Below, in pieces: positions 34,658 to 45,359 of a DNA stretch of 64,000 bases (positions are counted from its first letter, which is position 1; every line of letters begins with the position of its first letter). The position numbers and the translations under genes were made by a program. The DNA comes from Rhyacophila brunnea (Eukaryota; Arthropoda; Insecta; Trichoptera; Rhyacophilidae). The DNA lies in contig JAGYXB010000158.1 of the NCBI GenBank assembly GCA_022495005.1, forward strand, positions 310,001-374,000, read 5' to 3'. The notes under the pieces are model-generated. The model was not told the origin of the DNA. It made no database searches and saw only the letters and a list, made by a program, of their open reading frames with translations.

Positions 34658-34870
34658 ATTTTTTTTTCGACCATGTCCGATTCTAATATGATCATAATAT
34701 GTGCCTCCACAGAGTAGAGGTTTGTATTAACAGATTTTGTTTTTTACGAGAAATGGATGTCAGCCACTTGCTCAATCTATTAAGTCCATACCCTGATTCA
34801 CACGCAAGTTGAAAAACAATATGTGTACTTGCCAGACCCAGGATTCGAACCTGAGACCCACGGCGTTATA
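34658..34870 (-). mobile_element. SINE family 2, copy b (5'-truncated)
   Basis: Minus-strand SINE with the tail (GGACATGGTCGAAAAAAA at the left edge), body and B box GGTTCGAATCC. The sequence stops at ACGCCGTGGG, so the A-box half of the tRNA head is missing. Confidence 0.85.
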
Positions 34871-35305
34871 GTATTAAAAAATACAAAAATAATGTATGAA
34901 AAGATTTTTATTCAAACAAACTATTATCCGTAAAAAAAAATACATCATTGCATTCTATTTACTCTCAACATTTTCCGGTGATTTTAACTATGCGCACTTA
35001 GGATTGCTATCCGGGATAGAATTTTTAATCACTGGGCTTAGAGGCTAGTGTTCCATATTGCAGGATTTAAAAAAAATATGGTTTTAATACTAATTGTTAC
35101 TACGATTTCAGTATTTTCTACCTAGATACAGAGTACAGTCATCACTTTTTTTTAAAGATTCATACGGATAACGTAAAATTTTTCTATTCATAAATGAGAC
35201 TTCAAACAATTAATAAACTATAATATTGTCTATGAAACGTTATCTGATAAGTTTTCCCAAATATTAAATATAAAATATTGGATTTACCATTGCTATAATA
35301 ATATT

Positions 35306-35490
35306 GTTTTTAGAATTATTAATAACCATGTCCTTGCTTTTTCGTACAAGGTGGTTGTTAGTAATTTTGAACAATCACAAACACCCAGGCTTTGAGAAAA
35401 ACACATAAATATTGTGTCCTCACCGGGAATCGAACCCAGAACTATCGGGCGGAAGGCCAGCGCCTTACCCACTGCACCGCGAGAGCAGCC
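35306..35490 (-). mobile_element. SINE family 1, copy 3
   Basis: Full-length on the minus strand (head GGCTGCTCTCGCGGTGCAG, B box GGTTCGATTCCC, body CTGGGTGTTTGTGATTG). It is flanked by a perfect 15-bp duplication TGCTATAATAATATT at 35291-35305 and 35491-35505. Confidence 0.93.
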
Positions 35491-35689
35491 TGCTATAATA
35501 ATATTAAAATTAATATGAAATTAGTTAAATTATAATTGGGATATCAGCAATTTCCTGTGATTCATTTTCAACAAATGCGTTATTAAATTAAAAATCAAAA
35601 TCATATAAAAGCCAAACCCAAAATTCTGGGATAAAGCATTCTCAATTCTAAAATTTGAACATCATGCAATCAAAAAAAAATGTAGTAGA

Positions 35690-35815
35690 ATGGATTGGAG
35701 AGATCGTCATAAAATTAACAGTAAATTGAACATACATAATTTTGTAAACACTTCTGAGAAAAGTTTTCTCAGAATTCAATTCTTAATTATGTATGTTAAA
35801 CTAATTCTAATAGAT
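35690..35815. repeat. Hairpin related to family C
   Basis: AACATACATAATTTTGTAAAC followed by ACTTCTGAGAAAA is mirrored by TTTTCTCAGAATT and AATTATGTATGTT. The words CATAATTTT and CTTCTGAGAAAA recur in the composite repeats at 42240 and 49949. Confidence 0.55.
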
Positions 35816-38779
35816 AATAATCTAAATAGGTAGTTAATTAAAAAATTGTAAATTGATCTAGAGTCTAGGCTATTGAAGGTGATGAAATTTATAACACAAA
35901 TACATGGTCCACTAAAAATATATTTTTTGCAGTAGGTATTAAACATGTTATTTTACATGGTAATACAATTCCGTGTGGTTCTTTACCTCTTCGTGAAGTC
36001 AGCTTCTATTCAGGTATGTCCAAAACCGCTCATCTCCTTGGACATACATGGTCTTTAAATCTAACTTGATTTTATTTGTCAATGTTGTGCGATGTCGAAC
36101 AAGTCTCCGATTGCCTTCCTGCTTCCAAAATATCACTTTATCTATAAATAATAAAACTACTGCAATTTATTTTATAAGTCAATTATAATAAAAATATTGT
36201 GTTACAGTTGTAAATATATATAAATATTATTCTCAATGTTATTCGTATTTTAATGTATCTATGTATAACGTACTTTGACAATGTTTGAAATAATTCAATA
36301 CGAAGCAGAAAATGAATTTTCTATCAGCTCATTATTTATTTTTCACCTTTCGCGGTTCGTTAATTTAATCCAATTTTCTTTTGCTCACCTGTCTTGCATT
36401 TCTTAAATATTGTCTGGGTGAATACTAATATTGTATTTCGAAAAGGTATTTCGAAATCAAACCACATTCTAAATGGTATTTCGGAAAAAAATCTCGATAG
36501 CAGTTTGATAAATACTCTTCCAGATTGCTACAATATTTTCTTTTACTATCTGAAATCACTATCATTATATCAGTAATGGATATTATATAATATTATATAG
36601 AAAAGAATCTTTTTTACGATAGTACCAATAAAATAATAGAGCCTATATACGATACCATTTTTGGGCAAAAAAATTTTCAATAAAATCACAAAAGTAAGTA
36701 ACTATTTTTTTGTTAGTGATATTGTAGTATTGTTGTTTTATTGAAATTAATATAATTTTTATGTATTTGAGTACCTTGATATATTATTTTTTTTAATTGT
36801 AATCTTTGTCGTCACAATCACAAAATAAAAGCATTTCTAAATAGAATAGAATACATGTAAAGTAAGGTTAAAGCAAAGAGAGCATGAGACATGAGACATA
36901 AGCAAGGGCCGTGGATTACCTGATCTTTTTCAAGCCGAACAATAATTACTTCTGCAACCTCGCAACTGACAACTGTAAAATTTAATTAGAAAACAAGAAG
37001 GGATTACACGGCTGAAGGCACGTGCAATCTATGATTTAAGATGTACATAATAAAGTCCTGGACGCCACACGGTCTTGAGACCGTGAAAGATTATAATCAT
37101 TTAACAGTGTGGAATAAGGTGGGAACAATAAATAAAAGAGCAATTTATATACTTGACAGAGACTATATTATAGCAAAAGCAAGAAATTAGAAATACATTA
37201 AAAGGGTATTAAGCGGCTCGATATTGAAATTTGGAAATACTAAAATAAATGCAAGCAGCTAAGTTTGAAAAGAAACATTGGAAGAGTAGTGAATCAAATA
37301 ATAGATTTAAAATACCAAACTGAAACGATCAGAGGCTTCAAACACTGCGACTGCATCGTGCTCCGTTAAGTGATGTCCATTATAAATGTTGGGTAAAACT
37401 CAAGCGGAGCACGACTATACTAGACGACAGTCAAAATCAAAAAGCCCAGTTGCTTCGTTCGCACCTTGCGACCTCCGTTGCAGCCAAAAATTCCATCAGC
37501 GACATCTGTTTTAATCGTGTAAGCTCCATCGGGGTTGCCAGCGGTATGAAAGTTAGTTATGTTCATTTTGAACATAACAACCTACGTTAATTTCAAAACC
37601 TATATAAATACCTACACATTTTATTTGTTTTCAAATTTCTGTAGTAAACTGTTTTCTATTTTAATATCTACCTAACAAAATATTCATTCACTTTCGTAAC
37701 CACTATAAAGTCAGAGATAACTCATATTAAAAATTCTATTTAATTTTCTACGATAATCTACTTCAGTCGAAAATATAAAATTTTGCTGTGAGCTTATAAC
37801 CATACCTACCAATCGGAAAGAGAAATGTCCTTTTTCTTTCTTTATAAAATTGTGAATTACTAGGACATAGAACACGTCATTTTATGCAGGGTACTACATT
37901 TACTTACAAAACAACTTAAAAGCATATGATTCACTTTAAAAACTACTGAAATCTAAACATTTACTTGTACAACTTATCTAAATGAATATTTCTTCTTCTT
38001 TCTTTCTTTTTTCGGCCATGTCCGATCCTATTATATTGTTATTTATTTCCGATATTATTATTAATTTATTTCTTCGTTCATTCATTTTAAATTGTTCTAT
38101 TTTTAATATTAATTTAGCAGACAGCAGTTTTTTTTTCTATATGTAAACAATTTGGATTATGTAGTTAGGTAAGTAATGTGCTAATTTTATCACAGAAACC
38201 AATGAATATTTTCTACCTTCTTCAACCATCTACTTCTAAGTCTTCTTTTAATGAAGCTTAGCAAATGGCTAATGAATATGAAGACAAGTAACAAAAATAT
38301 ATTCTGTACTACGTCAGTGTAACATGTTACGTATTTTATTTTAAATTAACCTGGAAGTGTTAATTTTGATGTTAGACAGCGAGATTACGTAAAGTGTGAA
38401 GTCAGCAGAATAATCGTTTCCTTTGAAGCGATTTACATCAGCTTATTTACATAATTCAAGTATAACATTTCACATCAAATACTGTGTATTTATTTTTGAT
38501 GCAGCTTTCTTTGCCATATCTAGATGATTTCATAAATAAATAATTAATTATGTAATATTTTATATTAATCTGGAGCTGAGAAGCAGAAAACGGTAAGTTA
38601 CAAAAGTGAAATTGTTCAGGGGAGCAGTTTTCAAATTTAATACTGCTTTGAATGGTAAAATATAACAAATGAGACAGACAGTGATGGTTGTTTTTATTTC
38701 AGTATAAAAAACATGTTTTTAATTTTTTTAAATGTTACATTAGTGTATTTTTTAATATAAAATAGCATTAAATGCGAAT
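35816..38779. other. Long AT-rich tract, nothing coding recognised
   Basis: Small features only: a perfect hairpin GTTATGTTCA/TGAACATAAC at about 37556-37577, a SINE family 2 tail fragment (TCGGCCATGTCCGATCC) at 38003-38030, and slightly GC-richer patches at 35960-36120 and 37340-37540. Confidence 0.5.
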
Positions 38780-39115
38780 TCAAAAGTGGACTTACTTCAC
38801 TCTGCTACTGAAAATGTTGCCAGCCAAATGAAAAACTTTAATAACACAATGAAGTAAGTCCAACATTTTTCATATTATATTGTAGTTGATATGATTGTCA
38901 CAATTTAGAAGCGTAATGCAATAAGTCACTCTGCTGCATACTGCTTCTACAGGGTAGAGGACTTACTGCACAGATTTATGATTTATCTTTAAAAGTACAA
39001 CATTTTTGGACTTGTTGCAATCTGCTTCTCGTACATATTAGTCTCATTTAAAAATTGTCACCAAAATATCATTTAAGAAAAAAGTGGACTTACCGCCATC
39101 TGCTTCTGACCCCCA
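38780..39115. repeat. Cluster of a degenerate ~25-bp motif in both orientations
   Basis: Variants of GTGGACTTAYTGCNNTCTGCTTCTG occur at about 38785, 38858 (inverted), 38905 (inverted), 38924, 38958, 39007 and 39084. The spacing is irregular, unlike a microsatellite. No transposon ends were recognised. Confidence 0.5.
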
Positions 39116-39450
39116 GAAATATGACTGTCTATCACCAAAATATATCACTGTCTTATGGGTTACGACACATTTAGACTACGGGGACCCTCTGCTATTTAGT
39201 TAGTGACTGAGTTCAGTTATCACTTGACTAGTGAAATGGGTGAGTACCATTCAACTGAGTATCTAAATCAGCAAATAACCATATTATACTCGTACCTACT
39301 TCTAAAGATATAATGCAGTGACTGTTTTGCGTACTTAAGAAGTATTACAGTTACAGAAGAAGATATTTTGTATAGATGGGTAAATAAACGTTGTATATTA
39401 AAAGTTGTATAAGTATTTGGTTATATATTATGTTTTTTTATAGAAACATC

Positions 39451-39690
39451 TTTTTTTCGACCGTGTCCGATCCTAATAAGATCATAAATGAGCCTCCACA
39501 TAGTAGAGGTTTGTATTAACAGATTTTGTTTTTACGAGAAATGGATGTCAGCCACTTGCTCATCCTATTGGGTCCATAATCTAACTCATGCAAAAATTTA
39601 AAAACAATATGTGTACTCGTCAGACCCAGGATTCGAACCTGGGACCCACGACGCTATAGGCCGACGCTTAAACCACTCGGCCATCGTGGG
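39451..39690 (-). mobile_element. SINE family 2, copy c (most complete)
   Basis: On the minus strand the full tRNA-like head is present: CCCACGATGGCCGAGTGG (A box), GCGTCGGCCTATAGCGTCG and the B box GGTTCGAATCC. The body, AGGATCGGACACGGTCGAAAAAAA tail and A run follow. This is the best reference copy for the family. Confidence 0.93.
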
Positions 39691-39699
39691 TGTTAGTGA

Positions 39700-40845
39700 C
39701 ATCTATCGGCAGAAAATAAAACTTACTGTCTCAGGCGGTAATGAAATCAAAATGGTCAGAATTTTCCCCATTATTAAATTTTAAGGAATCTCCACAATAT
39801 AATATAATATGCACGTATAATTAAATTATTTTCAGTGCAAAATGCGAATTCGACAGCACGGTATTTTTGTTTATTTTGTTCACCTGTCAGCAAATTCATA
39901 ATAATGTTTTTTTTTATATTAAAACTGTGCAAATGACTTGTGGGCATTTCAGACTTGTTTTTCTGAAAAATGTAAAATTATAGTATTTTATTAAGTATCT
40001 CATGATCTAATCTTTTCCATTCCATTCCATCTAATTCCACATACAGCCCAAAACCAACAATCAATGTAATATTAAAATATACATAAAATAAACTACCACA
40101 AATAGACAGTCTTCAACTAACAAGCTTTGTTTATATATACTACAAACTTTGTTATGTTATATATCTTCATTGAGGTCATCTTAACTCAGTGGGTTGAGTA
40201 TTATGTTATTAATATGCAGGCTACGAGGTCGATCTATTTATCAAGGAGACGCTGTAACGTGAAGGAAACCTAACTAGATGGAAAATCACGCAACGGTGGA
40301 AGGGAATTGCAATCAACTTTATGTAAATTCCTCTTAGAAACCTTTGCATACTGTTCAAGCTAATAAATACAGCGACATTATTCTAACAATAGCTATTGAT
40401 AATATTAAAATTAAGTTTTTCTCTGAGCTACTATATCATATTATGGCCATTAATATTCATAATATTTGTTTTACTTCCGCTCTATTAAACTTCTAGTAAA
40501 TATAATGTGATTTCACAATTTAAACTTTTCCACGTCATTTGCTACCCTTTGGGATAAATAAACAGTAATTTTTTCAGGTTTCCTTACCATTTTTACACTA
40601 AAATTAATAGGTCATGACACACAATGATAGTAGTATAGTTAAACAATAGTGTACAGCTTTGGGAAAATCACATACATTTATTGAGATAAGACACAAATAC
40701 AGATTTTTTTTAAATTAATTAATAATTAATTTTCTCAGGGTTACGTAATTACGATAATTGCCCGATGTGATTAGCAAACACTATTAACTAACAATTTAAA
40801 AAGAAATTAATATGAATTCATTAAATGATCCCATCTTATTACTAC
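39700..40845. other. AT-rich DNA, nothing firm
   Basis: A weak tRNA-like word (TTAACTCAGTGGGTTGAG with GAGGTCGATC) near 40180-40240 may be an ancient SINE head. Confidence 0.45.
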
Positions 40846-40849
40846 ATAT

Positions 40850-41470
40850 TATTTTATGATCATGTGAATTACTATAAATTTGATTTATTATGTTTTCTTT
40901 AATGTCAAGAAAATATTTTTCACTATTTCATGGTTTTATTGTATTTTACAACGTTTTTATTATGTCGTATTCTTATTTGTCCGGTACAAATCTTGCAATC
41001 GATTTTTAACTAACTTCCCGACTAGCTAGACACTTGAAACTTTTAGAATATATCAGAACACGATGCCAATGCATTTTTTAATACTTTTAGCCATCTTTAA
41101 GTAGAATTGAATTCATTTTCAGTTAATTCTGTTTTGTATGAAAAGTTATTTCGGAAGAAATCCGTAATCTAATCCACTATTATTGGTTGCTAAAGGGGTG
41201 GTCCGAGCAACCAATTCCAAGTTATTATAGAAATCAAATTACATTTCAGTATTATATATTTTGTTTTTTTGTTGCAAAATAGCAAAAAAATGATTTGTTG
41301 ATTGATCGCCTTATTTTTCCTAAATTATTAACATATAGAATTGTCAAGTTTATATAATTCAACAGAAAGTTTAAAAACGTGGATCTTGGAATTATTTATA
41401 TTTATTTTAAAAAACATCGACTTTTATATTATATTATGTATAACTTGAAATCCTTTTTATTTATACCGAA
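40850..41470. repeat. Dispersed repeat D, copy 3 (diverged, expanded)
   Basis: It starts with TTATTACTACATATTATTTTATG, resembling the core of copies 1-2, and ends with AAAAAACATCGACTTTTA and GTATAACTTGAAATCCTTTT as in copy 2. About 450 bp of additional sequence lie between, including TTGGTTGCTAAAGGGGTGG. Confidence 0.5.
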
Positions 41471-41694
41471 ATTAGATTTGATGTAATGCCGCAAATGTAT
41501 CTCCACTGAACTGCTCCAAGTAACAGATGGATGATAAAGCAAAAATCGTTCTGATGGTGACCTACCTCCTTTAGGGGATGGCACGATAAGAAGAAGAATA
41601 TTTGCAAAATAAGAATTTTACATTCTTATTATTGAAAATTCTTTTTTTTATTATATTAAGTTTATTATAAATTATATTATTGTAGTAAGATTAT

Positions 41695-41816
41695 TTTTTA
41701 TATTTACGAGAAATAGAAGTTAGTCACTAACTCTATCAGGTCCATACTCTGGTCCGTTCACACATTGAAAATGTGAATTTTCTAGACCCTGGATAAACCG
41801 CTCGACCATCATGGGT
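41695..41816 (-). mobile_element. SINE family 2, copy e (internal deletion)
   Basis: It shows the body word TTTACGAGAAATAGAAG and the head end CGACCATCATGGG, but the B box and anticodon region (about 45 bp) are deleted: AGACCCTGG is joined straight to ATAAACCGCTC. Confidence 0.8.
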
Positions 41817-41819
41817 GAG

Positions 41820-42235
41820 GAAATACAATATATTCAATATAATATTCCTAAACCTTTCGTATATTCAATATTATATCAAACAAATAATTTATTTAATAAT
41901 ATAATGTTATTTGCCTTATCTGAAACATATTTCAAATTAAAAGATATTTTTTCCTAATAAAGTTCTTACTTACATACTTACTATTGTTTAATTTATTAAG
42001 ACAGTAAGATTGTCTACATTATGTGCTTGTAATATCAATTTTACTCAATGAAAACATGTTTTATGTCTCAAACGTATCGTTAATAATATTGTTTGTCAGT
42101 TTTCAGAAGACATAATCTAATGCTCGGTGAAAGAGTATTTCAAAAATTTAATTCTGTTTTATAGTGTCTGTCGTAAAATGATAAATATAATATAGAACAC
42201 AAATAAAAACATTCTGTATTTAAGACGAGTGATTG
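41820..42235. other. AT-rich spacer
   Basis: Nothing recognised. Confidence 0.6.
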
Positions 42236-42239
42236 ATAT

Positions 42240-42775
42240 TGACATTTATTTTGTCTACAAAATATTAACTAATTTTATTCTATGGACAATCCACGTAATG
42301 TAACATTATCTTTAACATGTATAATTTTTAAAACACTTCTGAGAAAATATAATATAACCAAAAGAATAAATCTTTTTTGAAAAACATACGACACCCAGCA
42401 GAAATCGAACCTGCGTCTCTCTGGATTCGCGCCCACTCACACCGACCACAATACTATAGGCGTCCTATCTAATTGCAACTAATTTTAACTATTGGCTCTT
42501 ACAGTACCCTCTGAAGCGCTTTCTAAGTCGAGTATTGGTAATTGGCTTTTGTATTTTAAATCAAATTAGGCATAAAATTAGGTAATCACCTTAATTACTA
42601 ACCGACATCACGGATCAATACAAGATTTTTTGTTGTAATTTACTTGAACTTGCCAATAATTTAATTTAATTAACTATTTTTTTATTCAACGAATGATTCA
42701 CAAGATTAATAAATGTAACATTCATTTGATTGAAGATATTATATAACCAATAGAAAAAATATTTTTTGAATCTTA
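42240..42775 (-). repeat. Composite repeat (family C) with a tRNA-like core, copy 1
   Basis: A tRNA-like unit on the minus strand (about 42385-42465, B box GGTTCGATTTC, A-box-like TATTGTGGTCGGTG) lies inside a ~500-bp repeat shared with 49949-50400. The similarity extends on both sides: TTTTTTGAAAAA and CTTCTGAGAAAATATAA to the left, ACTAACCGACRTC, AACTTGCCAATAAT and TTCAACGAATGATTCACAAG to the right. The left-edge words ATATAACCA and TTTTTTGAA recur at the right edge (about 42735-42770), so the unit has direct terminal similarity, as in a tandem or dimeric repeat. Confidence 0.65.
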
Positions 42776-42905
42776 TTCATTATATTTGTTTATTATTAAA
42801 TCCATTGATTTGTTTACAAATGGCACAAGCACTTACAGAATATGAAGTTGTTTTTAAAGGTAGGTATTCATATTATGTTGTGAATATTATGTATTTTGAT
42901 GTGGA

Positions 42906-43435
42906 ATCTGCATGGGTATGGCGGAGTTTGCATTTAACCAAGTCCCATGGAGGTCAAGGTTGTTTTCTGTGAGGACCAAATGGCGTTTGTTTAACGCGTG
43001 CGTGCTACCTGTGCTCCTGTGTGGCTGTGAGATATGGCATCTTACTAAGCTTCAAGAGCTTTGAGAATCGATGTCTCAGCCGAATCTTAGTGGTACATTG
43101 GTACGACCGCGTTACAAACACCCGAGCTCGTGAGCAGATACAGCAGCCTTCGGCGACTGAGGTTATCACAAAGAGACGCTTTACGTGGCTGGGACACGTA
43201 TTCCGGATGCCGCCAAAGAGTGCGACACTTCGTACCCTTGTGGCACAGCCTCAAGGGTTCCGTCGCCGTGGCCGACCCTCCCTCACCCTGCAGCGGTGCT
43301 GCAGGTCTGACATGACGGGAGGCACAAGAGTTGGCGATGGACCAAGGGAAGTAGCGCGAACTTGTGTTTGCCTTATGCCCCAATTATGGGACGTGACAGG
43401 GTGGAAGAAGAACAAGAATATGTATTTCAGTAAGT
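42906..43435 (+). mobile_element. Non-LTR reverse transcriptase, C-terminal fragment
   Basis: Across three frames the typical LINE C-terminus is readable: TKWRLFNACVLPVLLCGCEIW (the YGxE/W box), then FENRCLSRILVVHWYDRV and TKRRFTWLGHVFRMPP, then PQGFRRRGRP. The 140-codon frame at 43021-43443 covers most of it. The order and spacing match CR1/RTE-type endonuclease-reverse transcriptases. The palm domain and endonuclease are gone, and frameshifts make it inactive. Confidence 0.85.
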
Positions 43436-43637
43436 GCGTTTGATGAAACATGAAGAGTTTGCAACTGGTTTCTTATACTCAATTGACGTAAAGAAAATGT
43501 TAAAACTGAAAAAATATTATGACAAAGGTACCTACTACATTTATAATAATTATTATTACAAGTATAATATAGGTACGTTGATAAATTTTCCTAAGAACAT
43601 CCAGATAACAAACATTACTCTTTAAAAGACGTGAGTG

Positions 43638-44040
43638 AATGAAAAACATATTCTTCTTCTTCTCTTGTTTTTTGGCCATATCCGCCTCTTCGTTGGAGCA
43701 TATGCACACCATGCGGCACCTCCAAGAATCTCTGTCGCTCGCCTATCTTCTTGCATCGTTCCAGGTCAAACCAGCACGCCGTAGCTCCGTAGTTAATAGG
43801 TATGCTTCGGTCAAGTGGTATTGACTTGTGGTATTGAAGTCAAATAGGACGATGAAGAGAAACAGAGTAAGGTTATAGCATTCACTATTCTCGTGCAGGC
43901 ATTTAATTATGGCAATGATCTTGAGGGGGTCCCGTAATATGCTCCCAGTATCCTCCAGAGGGAGCGGCGGTACGGACTGTAGAAAACCTTCTCATAATCC
44001 ACAAAGCAGCAAGCCAACATACTGTTAAGCTCATGGCTCT
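43638..44040 (-). mobile_element. Non-LTR RT fragment with large internal deletion
   Basis: On the minus strand, an RT motif A piece (CCFVDYEKVFYS and SLWRILGAYYGTPS, about 43925-44030) is followed within 250 bp by a LINE 3' end (RMVCICSNEEADMAKKQEKKK region, about 43640-43760). Most of the RT and thumb is missing. The 3' end (GCGGATATGGCCAAAAAAC) resembles the tail of SINE family 2. It lies head to head with the RT fragment at 42906-43435 and may be the other half of one rearranged insertion. Confidence 0.72.
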
Positions 44041-44044
44041 GCTA

Positions 44045-45137
44045 AAAAAGACACCGAAGATTAATAAGAACATACCCTGCAGATTTTTATTTGGAAAATA
44101 AATAAAGGAGGAATTATTAACGGGGTATAATTATTTTTTTAATGTATAAACTTTATATAAATCTAAGTCTTTTATAATATATGGGTGTGGCATATTTATC
44201 TATTCCGGAATTGAAAATAAATGCAAAGTCAAGTAAAGAAAATCCTAGTACAACAAAACAAGTTATCTACTTGCATTATTCTACAGAATACGAATGAGTA
44301 TCGATCTAGTAATGATTTCTAGAAATGAAGTAACTTTAGAATTCTTTTGTGTCGATATTCAACAGAGTGTTGTAATTTTCCTCGGCTTCCTTGTACAATA
44401 AATCGAGCGTCGTTCTTTGCGCATCCGGCTGATTGGATTTCTTTCCAACATGTGTCAAATATTACAGACAGAAGAACAGAGGCCGTGTCGCCCGAATTTA
44501 CCGGCGCGTGTTCATTGAAAAAAGGTAAAATGGATCTAAATATATTTGGGTAAGTCATGCGTGCAAAATTTTCCTAGAGGTCAGACGTCAAATGTGATTT
44601 AAGAGACCCGAGACGCTCGTCTGAAAAAGACGTCTATCGGTAAACGTTATTTGAATCTTTTTCTAAAAAGTTTTTCCAATTATTCAAGTTACATATGATC
44701 ATGATTATATAACTCTTTTAAATTGGATATATCGGTAAAGTTTTCAATTGGACTTACCCTTTTGCCACCAAGGTCTTTTGAAAGTCATTTAAAGTTGATT
44801 TGGCATAATACAAGGGTTTGCAATCTTAGAATCCCAAATCCCGAGATCTTAATATTTTGTTTTAATCATAAAATCCCTGCATTTTTATATTAGTTTTGTG
44901 AAACATGGATTATTTTCGTGAACTAAAGATAGATAAATGAATTTAAGAAAGTAATAGTTCCTAAAAGTTTAATTAATGATTACTTATGAAAATCATTGCA
45001 CTATTTCTGACTCATATATTTATGATAGAATATGTCAACTTTGTCAGAATATAAGATTTTTCAAAACAGTTTTATTACACAGGAAAGTAAAAACATAGTT
45101 GTAAGTAATGTTGTTTATTGCCGATAAGTTTAATTTT
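44045..45137. other. Intergenic DNA with one GC-richer patch
   Basis: At 44340-44560 frames of 68 and 79 codons overlap on opposite strands and composition is balanced (CGGCTTCCTTG, GTGTCGCCCGAATTTACCGGCGCG). A GT-donor-like TTTGGGTAAGT follows. I cannot show it is an exon. Confidence 0.35.
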
Positions 45138-45140
45138 CTT

Positions 45141-45357
45141 TTTCTTTCTTTCGACCATATTCGATCCTAATAGGATCATATGGGCATCTACAGAGTGGAG
45201 GTATGTAGTAACAGATTTTATTTTTACGAGAAATTGTTGTCAGCCACTTACTCAACCTATCAGATCCATATCTTGACTCAAACACAAATTTAAAAACAAT
45301 ATCTGTATTTATCAGACACAGGATTCGAACCTGGGACCCACGACGCTATAGGCCGAC
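45141..45357 (-). mobile_element. SINE family 2, copy d (5'-truncated)
   Basis: The tail, body and B box (GGTTCGAATCC) are present, and the sequence stops at GTCGGCC, losing the A box. Confidence 0.85.
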
Positions 45358-45359
45358 TT

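Noticed and set aside
39600..39690. Possible functional tRNA gene (minus strand)
   Set aside because: The tRNA-like head continues into a body repeated at seven other places in the window, which is diagnostic of a SINE.
40180..40240. tRNA-like A and B boxes
   Set aside because: The match is weak, no cloverleaf can be drawn and no second copy was seen.
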